From JACVRW01 sp963739095 (GTDB lineage: Bacteria > Actinomycetota > Thermoleophilia > Solirubrobacterales > Thermoleophilaceae): 64,000 nt of DNA. The translations under genes were made by a program, and so were the position numbers. The stretch covers positions 186,001 through 250,000 of the forward strand of contig CAVTZF010000020.1 in NCBI GenBank assembly GCA_963739095.1, given 5' to 3'. Positions 48,352 through 56,764 of this stretch are shown in pieces; the stretch's first letter is position 1, and every line of letters starts with the position of its first letter. The notes under the pieces are model-generated. The model searched no databases, was not told the origin of the DNA, and saw nothing but the letters and a program-made list of their open reading frames with translations.

Positions 48352-50915
48352 GCTCCTCGTCACGCGACCCGCCGCCGGCCCGTGGACGGATAGCGGCGCT
48401 CCTGGTCGCGCGTCCCTGGCACGTCGCAGTCGGCAGCGTGGCCGTGGGTCTCGCGCTTGCGACCGGGCCGCGGGTGGCGTCGCTCGTCGCGGCGGTAGTG
48501 GCTCTGGCTGCCTTGTGCGGCTGCCGCGCGCCTTCCCTCGCGGCGCTCGCCGCCGCGCTGGTGCTGGGCGGCGCCGCGCTCGGCGAGCTCCGGCTGCAGG
48601 CGGTCGACCGCTCCGCGACGCTCGTCGAGGACGGGCGCACGGTCGATGTCTCGGCATATCTGGTCACGTCGCCGCGGCCTTCCGCCTTTGGAAGCTCGGC
48701 CGAGGTGCGCGTGACGGGAGGGCGCCTCGACGGCGCGCGCCTGCTCATGCGCGTGCCCCGCTGGGGGCGACTGCCGGCGCGGCTGCAGGTCGGCGACGAG
48801 CTGAGTCTGCGCGGGCGGCTGCGCGGGCTGGGCGACGGTGGCTTGCATCGCAGCGGCTCGGGCACTGACAGGGCCGCGACGGCCGGCGGCGACTCGTTCG
48901 ACTTCGCGGCCTACCTCCGCCGCCGCGGCATTGCCGGCGAGCTGCTGCTGGACGAGGCCCGCGCGACCGGTCGGCGGCGAGGCGGGATCGCGCACGTCCT
49001 CGACGTGATGCGGGAGCGCGCGCAGCGTGCGGTGGTGGCGGGGCTGCCGCCGCCGGAGGCGGCGCTCGCACGCGGGATGGTGCTCGGCCAGGACGAGGCG
49101 ATCGCGGAGGGCGTGCGGGAGGACTTCCGGGCGAGCGGACTCGCCCACCTGCTGGCGGTGAGCGGCCAGAACGTCATGTTGCTGGTAGCGCTCGCGCTGC
49201 CGCTGCTCGCCGTGGCCGGACTCGGCCCGCGCGGCCGCGGGGTCGCGCTGCTCGGGCTGGTCGTGCTCTATGTGCCGCTGGCCGGGGCCGGCCCCTCGCT
49301 GCAGCGCGCCGGCGTCATGGGCGCGGCGGGCATCGCGGCGATGACGCTGTCGCGGCCGGCGTCGCGCTGGTACGCGCTGCTCCTCGCGGCGGCCGCCACT
49401 CTCGCCCTCAACCCGCGCGCATGGGAGGACCCGGGCTGGCAGCTCTCGTTCGCGGCCGTTGTCGGGATTCTCTGCCTGGGTGTGCCGCTGGGACGGGCGT
49501 TCTCACGGGCGGCCGATGGACTGATCGCCGCGAGCGGGCCGTCCACGCGCGCCAATGGGTACCGGGAGGCCAGCGGGCACGCGCTCGGCCACGGCGCGCC
49601 GATGCTTCGCTCCCGCCTGTCCGCGCTTCGCGCCGCGCTGGTCCGCGGCCTCGCCGAGGGTGCCGCGATCACACTCGCCGCCACCCTTGCGACCGCCCCG
49701 CTGCTGGCTCACCACTTCGATGCCGTCCCCGTCGCAGGCCTGCCTGCGAACCTGCTCGCGCTGCCGGCTGTCGCGCCGGCGATGTGGCTCGGGATGGTCA
49801 AGGCCGGCCTCGGACTGCTGGCGCCCGTGCTCCCGCCGCTCGACTGGCTCGCCGCCGCGCTCGGCCCGCTCACCCGGTTGCCCGTCGCCTACATCTCCCG
49901 GCTCGCCGAGCTGTTCGCCCAGCTGCCCGGCGGGCAGCTGTCCCTGCCGCTGCCCTCGCGTGCGGGCGTGCCAATCGCCTACGCGCTGCTCGCGCTGGGC
50001 GCGATGGGCGTCCACCGCGCCTCCCGCGCGCTGCGCCCCCATGCCCAGGAGCTGGCGGCGCGTTGGCGCGCGCGGCCCGCCGCGCTGCGCCTCGCAACGG
50101 TCGCGGCGCTGACGGCAGCGCTCGTGCTGCTCGCGGTGCGGGCGCTCGCGCCGCCCGCCCCGCCCGACAACCTGACCGTGCGCTTCCTCGACGTCGGCCA
50201 GGGCGACGCCACGCTCGTCCAGCACCCCGACGGCAGCGCGGTGCTCTTCGACGCCGGGCCGCCGGAGGCCGGCACCGCCCGACTGCTGCGCCGGGCCGGG
50301 GTGCGCGAGCTCACCGCCCTCGTCGCAACGCACGCCTCGCGCGACCACCACGGCGGCCTCGCCGAGGTGCTCGAGCGCTTCCACGTCGGCGTCCTCCTCG
50401 ACGGTGGCGACGGGACGTCCGATCCCACCTTCCGCGCGATGCTCGCCCAGGCGGCTCGCGACGGCGTGCGGATCGTGCACGTGACGGCGCCGATGACAAT
50501 CCAAGCCGGCGGGCTCACCATCCGGATCCTCTCGCCACCGCCGCGGCCGCCCGGCCCGGCGCCGGAGGACCCCAACCCGCGCGGGGTCGTTGCGGTCGTG
50601 AGCTCCGGCGGCTTCGACCTGCTGCTCTCCGCGGACGCCGAGAGCGAGGCGCTCCTGCCGCTACGGCTGCCCGAGGTAGAGGCGATGAAGGTGCCGCACC
50701 ACGGCAGCTCGGACCCGGGCCTCCCACAGGTGCTGGAGCGGCTGCGCCCGCAGCTGGCCGCCATCGAGGTGGGGGTGAACACCTACGGCCATCCGGCGCC
50801 GCCCACGCTCGCGGCGCTCAGGCGCGCCGGTGTACGGGTTTACCGGACCGACCGCGACGGCACGGTCACGCTGAGCGTCGAGGGAGGTGGGATGCGTGTG
50901 ACGACGGAGCGATGA
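48348..50915 (+). CDS. comEC: DNA internalisation channel ComEC/Rec2
   Basis: This is the membrane channel for uptake of transforming DNA strands. The 855-residue product has two N-terminal helices and an OB-like/DUF4131 region, then the competence domain (ALARGMVLGQDEAIAEGVREDFRASGLAHLLAVSGQNVMLL, with about eight further helices). A C-terminal metallo-beta-lactamase domain follows (LTVRFLDVGQGDATLVQHPDGSAVLFDAG ... THASRDHHGGL ... VPHHGSSD). The metal motif reads HASRDH rather than the common HxHxDH. GTG start at 48348 coupled to comEA. Confidence 0.95.
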   Translation: MSSSSRDPPPARGRIAALLVARPWHVAVGSVAVGLALATGPRVASLVAAVVALAALCGCRAPSLAALAAALVLGGAALGELRLQAVDRSATLVEDGRTVDVSAYLVTSPRPSAFGSSAEVRVTGGRLDGARLLMRVPRWGRLPARLQVGDELSLRGRLRGLGDGGLHRSGSGTDRAATAGGDSFDFAAYLRRRGIAGELLLDEARATGRRRGGIAHVLDVMRERAQRAVVAGLPPPEAALARGMVLGQDEAIAEGVREDFRASGLAHLLAVSGQNVMLLVALALPLLAVAGLGPRGRGVALLGLVVLYVPLAGAGPSLQRAGVMGAAGIAAMTLSRPASRWYALLLAAAATLALNPRAWEDPGWQLSFAAVVGILCLGVPLGRAFSRAADGLIAASGPSTRANGYREASGHALGHGAPMLRSRLSALRAALVRGLAEGAAITLAATLATAPLLAHHFDAVPVAGLPANLLALPAVAPAMWLGMVKAGLGLLAPVLPPLDWLAAALGPLTRLPVAYISRLAELFAQLPGGQLSLPLPSRAGVPIAYALLALGAMGVHRASRALRPHAQELAARWRARPAALRLATVAALTAALVLLAVRALAPPAPPDNLTVRFLDVGQGDATLVQHPDGSAVLFDAGPPEAGTARLLRRAGVRELTALVATHASRDHHGGLAEVLERFHVGVLLDGGDGTSDPTFRAMLAQAARDGVRIVHVTAPMTIQAGGLTIRILSPPPRPPGPAPEDPNPRGVVAVVSSGGFDLLLSADAESEALLPLRLPEVEAMKVPHHGSSDPGLPQVLERLRPQLAAIEVGVNTYGHPAPPTLAALRRAGVRVYRTDRDGTVTLSVEGGGMRVTTER

Positions 50916-50946
50916 ACGCGGCGGCGGGCTCCGCCCCGGGCGCTCG

Positions 50947-50952
50947 TAGACT
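50947..50952 (+). promoter_or_regulatory. -10 hexamer TAGACT, leaderless pattern
   Basis: TAGACT lies exactly seven bases before a GTG at 50960, supporting that start for holA. Confidence 0.45.
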
Positions 50953-50959
50953 GGCGGGC

Positions 50960-51922
50960 GTGGCCGCCCTGAAGCCTGCCTACCTCGTCTGCGGGGACGA
51001 CGACGCGAAGATCGATGCCTGGCGCAGCCGGATGCGCCGGCGTGCCGATGAGGAGCGCGGCCCAGGCGGCCTCGAGACCTTCGACGCCCGCCAAGCGGAG
51101 CCCGAGGAGGTGGCCGCCGCGCTCGGCGTGCTCAGCTTCGAGACGGGCACGCGCTACCTCCTGGTCGACGACGTCGGCGCCTGGAAGGCGGGCCAGCTCG
51201 GCCCGCTCGAGGATGCGCTGAAGGCGCTCCCGCCCGAGACCGTGCTCGTCCTGGTCGCACGCGGCAAGTCCGTGAAGCAGCTCGCCAAGGCCGTCGAGGG
51301 CGCCGGCGGCGAGGTGCGCGAGTACACGGCGCCGAAGGCCTGGCAGCTGCCGAAGTGGTGCGTCGAGCGCGCCCGCGAGCTGGGTCTGCAGCTCGACCAG
51401 GACGCGGCGAAGGAGCTGGTCAGCCGTGTGGGGCAGAGCCAGCAGCGGCTCTCGCGTGAGCTCGAGAAGATCGGCCTCGCGCTGCACCCGGGGACGAACG
51501 TGACGCTCGCCGACGTCGAGGAGCTCGCGGCGTCCGACAACGCGCCGCAGGTCTACGACCTCGCCGACGCGCTCGTGGCCGGCGACCTGCGCGAGACGCT
51601 CTCGCTCGCCGAGGAGCTCGAGTCCTACGGCGAGCGCCCCGGCCGGCTTGTCTTCCCGATCATGCGGCGGCTGCGCGAGGTGCACCGCGCGGCCGCGCTG
51701 CTCGAGTCGGGCATGCCGGAGCAGAAGGTGACCGAGGCGCTCAAGGCGCCGCCCTGGCTCGCGAAGAAGACCGTCGCGCGCGCCAAGAAGGCCGACCGCC
51801 TGACGCTGGAACGCGCGCTGTGCGTGTTCGCCGACCTCGAGGTCGAGATGCGCGGCGGCGCGGACCTCCAGCTCGACGAGGACACCGCGTTCTCACTCGC
51901 GCTGGCGCGGGCGGCGGGCTGA
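50960..51922 (+). CDS. holA: DNA polymerase III delta subunit
   Basis: This is a clamp-loader subunit that opens the beta clamp. The 320-residue product begins AALKPAYLVCGDDDAKIDAWRSRM, an AAA+-like domain without ATP hydrolysis motifs. It has GLETFDARQAEPEEVAAALGVLSFETG and a C-terminal collar domain (GDLRETLSLAEELESYGERPGRLVFPIMRRLREVHRAA). An ATG at 50912, overlapping the comEC stop, is in frame and adds 16 alanine/glycine-rich residues. I prefer GTG 50960 because of the hexamer upstream. Adjacent to comEC and rpsT, its usual neighbourhood. Confidence 0.92.
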   Translation: MAALKPAYLVCGDDDAKIDAWRSRMRRRADEERGPGGLETFDARQAEPEEVAAALGVLSFETGTRYLLVDDVGAWKAGQLGPLEDALKALPPETVLVLVARGKSVKQLAKAVEGAGGEVREYTAPKAWQLPKWCVERARELGLQLDQDAAKELVSRVGQSQQRLSRELEKIGLALHPGTNVTLADVEELAASDNAPQVYDLADALVAGDLRETLSLAEELESYGERPGRLVFPIMRRLREVHRAAALLESGMPEQKVTEALKAPPWLAKKTVARAKKADRLTLERALCVFADLEVEMRGGADLQLDEDTAFSLALARAAG

Positions 51923-51983
51923 CGCCCACCGCCCATTTGCGCCACCGGATCCAAGCCTCGCCGGAGCGGGGGCGACCGGTCGA

Positions 51984-52313
51984 CTAATCGTCGGCGCCGC
52001 CGCAGGACGGATAGCTCGGCGACGTGTCGTGCTTGCACGGCTTCGTCGTGAACCAGGGATCGCCGGGCCGGTACTGCAGCCGCGCCGCCGACCCGGAGCC
52101 GGAGCCGGCAGCGAGCCCGGCGTCGGCGCCGCCGCAGGACGGGTAGCTAGGCGACGTGTCCTGGCTACACGGCTCCGTCATGTACCACGGGTCGCTCGGG
52201 TTGAGCTGCACCGGCTCGGCCCCGGCGGCGCCGGGGGCCGCCGCGACGATCGCGCCGGCAGCCATCAGGGCGGCGAGCGCGCGGGCGCTCGCGAAGCGGA
52301 CTGAACGGGACAT
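51984..52313 (-). CDS. Small secreted protein with two cysteine-containing repeats
   Basis: This 109-residue product has a signal peptide (cleavage probably after AGA near residue 32). Two 30-residue repeats follow, at about 35-64 and 79-108, sharing 21 of 30 residues: xQxxPxDPWxxTxPCxxDTSPSYPSCGGAD. Each has two cysteines, so a disulfide per repeat is possible. A Gly/Ser/Ala linker joins them. AAGGAGG lies five bases before the ATG, a strong conventional ribosome site. I recognise no family. The surrounding 109-base upstream gap (52314-52422) should contain its promoter. Confidence 0.75.
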   Translation of the reverse strand: MSRSVRFASARALAALMAAGAIVAAAPGAAGAEPVQLNPSDPWYMTEPCSQDTSPSYPSCGGADAGLAAGSGSGSAARLQYRPGDPWFTTKPCKHDTSPSYPSCGGADD

Positions 52314-52422
52314 CTGGACCTCCTTCGAAAGGCGCTCCCTCCTGGAGCGGCCTCGGGTACGGGTCCAACCAGCGCATCCGCCGTGACTTACGCGGCAGAC
52401 CGGATCAGGTGGACGGCTGGGG

Positions 52423-53916
52423 TCAGGCCCCGGCGCCCGACGGCGGCCCGGAATGCCCCGGGCCGTAGGGATACCACCACTCCTTGGGCGCGATCTTCGT
52501 CTCGATGTGGACGTGCTTGGTGTCCTGGAACGCCTCGAGCCCCTCCTGCCCGAGCTCGCGCCCGAGCCCGGACTGCTTCATGCCGCCGAACGGCCCGGCG
52601 TCGTTGTCGGTGAGCGGGTCGTTGATCCAGACGGTCCCGGCCTTGATCTCGCGCATGCAGCGCACGGCCGTCTCGAGGTCGCGCGTGTAGACGTTGGCAC
52701 CGAGTCCGAAGCGGGTCGAGTTCGCGAGCGCGATCGCCTCATCGAGCGACTGCACAGGCACTATCGGCGCCACCGGGCCGAAGGTCTCCTCGCGGAGCAG
52801 CTCGGTCGAGGCCGAGGCCCCGGTCACGACGGCGGGGGCGAAGTAGTGCCCGCGCTCGCGCCCCGCCCGGTCGCCCCCGACGAGCAGCTCCGCGCCGGCC
52901 GCGACGGCGCCCTCCACCTGCGCCTCGACCTTCGCGCGCTGGCGCGCCGAGACCATCGGGCCGACGTCGGTCGACTCGTCGAGCGGGTCGCCGACGCGCA
53001 GCTCGCGCGCGTGGTCGACGAAGGCCGAGACGAAGTCGTCGTAGACCTCGCGTGCGACGTAGAAGCGCTCGGCCGAGGTGCAGACCTGGCCGGCGTTCAG
53101 GTAGGCCGCCCACGCGCCGCCCTTGGCGGCGACCTCGATGTCCTCCGCGACATCGGCGCAGACGATGAACGGGTCCTTGCCGCCCATCTCGAGGTTCATG
53201 CGCGCGACGCGCTCGGAGCAGACAGCCGCCACCTTCTTGCCGGTCTCGACCGAGCCGGTGAAGGCGACGCCCGCGACGCGCTCGTCCGCGACGATCGCCT
53301 GGCCCACGTCGCCTGCGCCGGCGACCATGTTGAAGGCGCCGGGCGGTAGGTGCTCGAAGCAGTCGGCGAGCATCAGCGTCGACAGCGGCGTCAGCTCCGA
53401 GGGCTTCGCGACCACCGAGTTGCCGGCCGCGAGCGCCGGGGCGAGCTTCCAGGCGAGCAGCAGCAGCGGGTAGTTCCAGGGCACGATGCAGCCCCAGACG
53501 CCGATCGGCTCCTTCACGACGAGCGCCAGCTGGGTGGCCTCGATCGACGGGATCACGCGGCCCGCGAAGTTGCGTCCCATCTCCGCGTAGTAGTCGAAGG
53601 CCGAAGCGGTCCAGCCCACCTCGTCCGAGTTCTCGACCAGCGGCTTGCCGCCCTCGAGCGTCATCACGCGCGCGATCTCGTCTGTCCGCGCGCGCATTCG
53701 CGAGGCCACCTCGTGCAAGAGCTCGGCGCGCTCGACGGCGGGCATGGATGCCCACTCCGGCGCCGCCTCGGAAGCGGCCGCGATCGCCGCGTCGACCTGC
53801 TCGGCGGAAGGGGTCCCGAGCTCGGCGACGGTCTCCTCGGTGGCGGGGTTCTCGACGACGAGCCTCTCGCCCTCGCCCGCAACCTGCTCGCCGCCGATCA
53901 GCAGCCGCGTCTCCAT
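52423..53916 (-). CDS. NAD(P)-dependent aldehyde dehydrogenase
   Basis: This 497-residue enzyme oxidises an aldehyde to the acid. Motifs are EPIGVWGCIVPWNYPLLL, FTGSVETGKKVA, MNLEMGGKDP (Glu243) and NAGQVCTSAERF with the catalytic Cys279. The C-terminal WINDPLTDNDAGPFGGMKQSGLGRELGQEGLEAFQDTKHV resembles betaine/aminoaldehyde dehydrogenases, so an osmolyte or polyamine aldehyde is a fair guess. TAGGGT lies eight bases before the ATG. Confidence 0.92.
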   Translation of the reverse strand: METRLLIGGEQVAGEGERLVVENPATEETVAELGTPSAEQVDAAIAAASEAAPEWASMPAVERAELLHEVASRMRARTDEIARVMTLEGGKPLVENSDEVGWTASAFDYYAEMGRNFAGRVIPSIEATQLALVVKEPIGVWGCIVPWNYPLLLLAWKLAPALAAGNSVVAKPSELTPLSTLMLADCFEHLPPGAFNMVAGAGDVGQAIVADERVAGVAFTGSVETGKKVAAVCSERVARMNLEMGGKDPFIVCADVAEDIEVAAKGGAWAAYLNAGQVCTSAERFYVAREVYDDFVSAFVDHARELRVGDPLDESTDVGPMVSARQRAKVEAQVEGAVAAGAELLVGGDRAGRERGHYFAPAVVTGASASTELLREETFGPVAPIVPVQSLDEAIALANSTRFGLGANVYTRDLETAVRCMREIKAGTVWINDPLTDNDAGPFGGMKQSGLGRELGQEGLEAFQDTKHVHIETKIAPKEWWYPYGPGHSGPPSGAGA

Positions 53917-53924
53917 GGGCGGAG

Positions 53925-53930
53925 ACCCTA
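53925..53930 (-). promoter_or_regulatory. -10 hexamer TAGGGT, leaderless pattern
   Basis: TAGGGT on the minus strand lies eight bases before the aldehyde dehydrogenase ATG. Confidence 0.4.
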
Positions 53931-53949
53931 ATGACCGGGAGCCGTTGGC

Positions 53950-54213
53950 TTAGGAGAGGCCGCTGCGGATGCGTGCGGCGCGGGACTTCTTACGGGCGCC
54001 GTTGTTGCGATGCAGTGCGCCCGACTTCACGGCCCTGTCGATCCGCGAGGTGAGGCTGCGAAACTCATCGTCCGCGCGCGCCGAGTCGCCGTTCGAGACG
54101 GCGTCCTCAAGCCTGCGGAACCAGGTCTTGACCTGAGAGGTGCGCCGGCGGTTCTCGAGCCGCTCGCGCTCCGCCCGGTGGATCCGCTTTTCTTGTGAAT
54201 CGATGTTGGCCAT
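53950..54213 (-). CDS. rpsT: Ribosomal protein bS20
   Basis: This is a small-subunit primary 16S rRNA-binding protein. The 87-residue product is highly basic and helical: ANIDSQEKRIHRAERERLENRRRTSQVKTWFRRLEDAV, ending RNNGARKKSRAARIRSGLS. Antisense to the holA-murJ direction, as in many actinobacteria. It has a leader of about 46 bases after a TACACT hexamer, which fits the usual post-transcriptional control of S20. Confidence 0.96.
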   Translation of the reverse strand: MANIDSQEKRIHRAERERLENRRRTSQVKTWFRRLEDAVSNGDSARADDEFRSLTSRIDRAVKSGALHRNNGARKKSRAARIRSGLS

Positions 54214-54259
54214 AGACGAACCGAAGCCGCGTCCGGCAGATCCGGCGCGGCGGAGGCAA

Positions 54260-54265
54260 AGTGTA
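54260..54265 (-). promoter_or_regulatory. -10 hexamer TACACT for rpsT with a 5' leader
   Basis: TACACT on the minus strand lies 46 bases before the rpsT ATG, so rpsT is not leaderless. The gap 54214-54276 is shared with the divergent murJ start. Confidence 0.35.
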
Positions 54266-54276
54266 GCGGCCGTCCG

Positions 54277-55878
54277 GTGAGCACCGACGCCCCGGAGCGA
54301 CCCGGGCACGCGCGCCGGCTCGCTCGCAACACCGCTTTCTTCTCCTTCGCCACCGGGCTGTCGCGCCTGCTCGGCCTCGCGCGCGAGGTCGTTGCGGCGA
54401 GCTATTTCGGCGTCAGCGGCGCGATGTCCGCATTCACGATCGCCTTCCAGGTGCCGAACCTGGTGCGCGCGCTGTTCGCCGACTTCGCGCTGCAGGGCGC
54501 CTTCGTGCCGGTGTTCACGGAGTTGCTCGAGAAGGGCGAGCGCCGCGAGGCGTTCCGGGTCGCGTCCTCGCTTTTCTTCCTGATCCTGCTGGTGCTGAGC
54601 GCGTTCACAGCGCTCTTCATCCTGTTCGCCGAGCCGCTCATGAGCCTGTTCGCGCCCGGCTTCGACGACGACCCGGCGCTGAAGGACCTCACGGTCAACC
54701 TGGCGCGGCTGATGTTCCCGATCGTCGTGCTGCTCGGTCTCTCCGGGCTCGTGGTCGGGATGCTCAACTCCTTCGAGCACTTCGCCGTGCCGGCGCTCGC
54801 CCCCGTCGCCTGGAACGCGGTGATCATCCTCGCGCTCGTCGGCCTCGTACCCGTCCTGCCGGAGGACGACGAGATCTACGCGTACGCAATCGGGATCCTC
54901 GCCGGGACGATCGTCCAGTTCCTGCTGCCGCTGCCGTGGCTGCGCGGACGCGGCGGGCACTTCACGGTGAGGCTCGACTGGCGCAACGAGCACGTGCGCC
55001 GCGTGCTCAAGCTGATGCTGCCGGTGACGCTCGCGCTCGGGCTGATCAACCTGAGCCTGCTGATCAACTCGCTGTTCGGCACGCTCGTCTCGGTGGAGGC
55101 CCCGGCCGCGATCGACAAGGCCTTCCGCATCTACCAGCTGCCGCAGGGCCTCTTCTCGATCTCGATCGCGACGATCCTGTTCCCGACCCTGTCGCGCTAC
55201 GCCGCCCGGGGAGCGACCGAGGACCTGCGCCGCACGATGGCCAACGGCATCCGCCTGATCGCCCTGCTGCTGATCCCGAGCGCGGTGTTGATGGCGGTGC
55301 TCGCCGAGCCGATCATCCGGCTGGTCTTCCAGCGCGGTGCCTTCGGACCCGAGGCCACCGAGCTCACCTCGACGGCGCTGTTCTGGTGGTCGCTGTCGCT
55401 GCCCTTCCAGGGGATCAGCCTGCTGTTCTCGCGCACCTTCTTCTCGCTGCAGCGGCCCTGGGCGACGACCGCCCTCGCCGGCCTCAACCTGCTCGTGAAC
55501 GCGGCGCTGGCGGCGGCGCTCTACGGCCCCTTCGAGATCGCGGGAATCGTGCTCGGCACGGTCGTGGGCACGACCGTGATGTGCGTCGCGCAGGGCTGGA
55601 TCCTGCGCGACACGCTCGGCGGGATCGAGGGGGCGCGGCTCCTCTCGTCGACCGTGCGGATGCTGATCGCCGCCGCGCTGATGGGCGGCGCCGCCTACGG
55701 CGCCTGGTACGGGCTCGAGGAGATCATGGGGCGCTCGTTCGCGGCGCAGCTCGTCGAGGTCCTGGTGGCGCTGGCGGTGGGCGTCGCCGTCTACGCCGCC
55801 GCGGTCTGGGCGCTGCGAGTGCCGGAGGCACACCAGGTCCGCGAGCTTCTCGTTAGCCGGCGCCGCAGCCGCGGGTAG
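54277..55878 (+). CDS. murJ: Lipid II flippase MurJ
   Basis: This protein moves lipid II to the outer face of the membrane for wall synthesis. The 533-residue product has about 14 helices and the MVF signatures RNTAFFSFATGLSRLLGLAREVVAASYFG, FQVPNLVRALFADFALQGAFVPVF and FLFPT-type LFPTLSRYAARG. Basic residues in helix 1 and the central cavity match MurJ. GTG start at 54277, divergent from rpsT. Confidence 0.93.
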   Translation: MSTDAPERPGHARRLARNTAFFSFATGLSRLLGLAREVVAASYFGVSGAMSAFTIAFQVPNLVRALFADFALQGAFVPVFTELLEKGERREAFRVASSLFFLILLVLSAFTALFILFAEPLMSLFAPGFDDDPALKDLTVNLARLMFPIVVLLGLSGLVVGMLNSFEHFAVPALAPVAWNAVIILALVGLVPVLPEDDEIYAYAIGILAGTIVQFLLPLPWLRGRGGHFTVRLDWRNEHVRRVLKLMLPVTLALGLINLSLLINSLFGTLVSVEAPAAIDKAFRIYQLPQGLFSISIATILFPTLSRYAARGATEDLRRTMANGIRLIALLLIPSAVLMAVLAEPIIRLVFQRGAFGPEATELTSTALFWWSLSLPFQGISLLFSRTFFSLQRPWATTALAGLNLLVNAALAAALYGPFEIAGIVLGTVVGTTVMCVAQGWILRDTLGGIEGARLLSSTVRMLIAAALMGGAAYGAWYGLEEIMGRSFAAQLVEVLVALAVGVAVYAAAVWALRVPEAHQVRELLVSRRRSRG

Positions 55879-55887
55879 TAGGCGGTC

Positions 55888-56328
55888 ATGCCGCCCGAAG
55901 AGATGATGGACGTCGACGAGCAGATCGAGTGCCTCAACCGCGCGCTGCGCCTGCAGCACCGCTCGGTGATCCAGTACGCGCTCGTGTCCGGCAGCGTGAT
56001 CGGCCTCGAGTACCAGGCCCACGCCGACAAGATGAAGACGCACGCGCTGGCGGAGCTCGAGGACGCCACACGGCTCGTCGAGAAGATCACCGCGCTCGGC
56101 GGCCGGCCGAGCACCGAGGTGGCGCCGCTCAGCTTCTCCGCCGACCCGTCGGATGCGCTCGAGGGCCTGCTCGAGAACGAGACCGAGGCGCTCGAGGCCC
56201 TGCAGGCGGCGATCGAGCCCACCGGCCGCGAGGCCGCGTCCGAGGCGGTCGAGCACCGGCTGGAGCACATGATCATGCGCAAGCAGGAGCAGGTGGACTA
56301 CCTGCTGCGCGCGCAGCGGCGGCCCTAG
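55888..56328 (+). CDS. Ferritin-like four-helix protein
   Basis: This 146-residue helical protein starts MMDVDEQIECLNRALRLQHRSVIQYALVSGSVIGLEYQAHADKMKTHALAELEDATRLVEKITALGG, a bacterioferritin/DUF892-like first half with candidate iron ligands Glu, His and Glu. The second half is also helical (ALEGLLENETEALEALQAAIE...HRLEHMIMRKQEQVDYLL). Iron or oxidative-stress function is likely but unproven. Start ATG at 55888, nine bases after murJ. Confidence 0.78.
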   Translation: MPPEEMMDVDEQIECLNRALRLQHRSVIQYALVSGSVIGLEYQAHADKMKTHALAELEDATRLVEKITALGGRPSTEVAPLSFSADPSDALEGLLENETEALEALQAAIEPTGREAASEAVEHRLEHMIMRKQEQVDYLLRAQRRP

Positions 56329-56720
56329 TCGGGGCTGAGGGCCGCCCTCGCCTCGGTGGCCGAGGCGTAGACCCGCACGTACACGACGAGTCCGTTGCGG
56401 ACCCGCCACACCCAGCCGGTCGAGCCGCTGATCATGCGCGACGGCGAGCGCGCGCTGACCCTGCCCGTCACGAGGATCGCGTCGCCAACCTCCTCGAACT
56501 CACGTGGTGTCAGCACCAGCTCGTCCCAGATGCGGGCCACGTCCGTGAAGTACTCGCGCATGCCCTCGTGGCCGCGGTAGGGCTCGGTCCGGCCGAGGAT
56601 CCCTCCGGTCACGGCGATGAAGACGACGTCCGGGTCCAGGACCGCCACGACGCGCTCGATATCCCGCACGGCGAAGGCCGCGTAGACCTCCTTGACCACG
56701 TCGATATCGCTCCGACCCAC
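56325..56720 (-). CDS. SnoaL/NTF2-like protein
   Basis: This 131-residue cone-shaped alpha+beta barrel protein starts GRSDIDVVKEVYAAFAVRDIERVVAVLDPDVVFIAVTGGILGRTEPYRGHEGMREYF and ends with a beta strand (RNGLVVYVRVYASATEARAAL). Members are polyketide cyclases, ketosteroid isomerase-like enzymes or binding proteins. No specific function can be assigned. Its stop overlaps the ferritin-like gene's stop by four bases (CTAG), and its start faces lepA across 44 bases. Confidence 0.85.
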   Translation of the reverse strand: MGRSDIDVVKEVYAAFAVRDIERVVAVLDPDVVFIAVTGGILGRTEPYRGHEGMREYFTDVARIWDELVLTPREFEEVGDAILVTGRVSARSPSRMISGSTGWVWRVRNGLVVYVRVYASATEARAALSPD

Positions 56721-56764
56721 GAGTCCAAGCCGAGATTCTGACCTATGGGCATACTCAGACGGTC

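Noticed and set aside
53950..56409. Long minus-strand frame running from rpsT through murJ
   Set aside because: Only its last 87 codons are a real protein (bS20); the rest is antisense to murJ and the ferritin-like gene.
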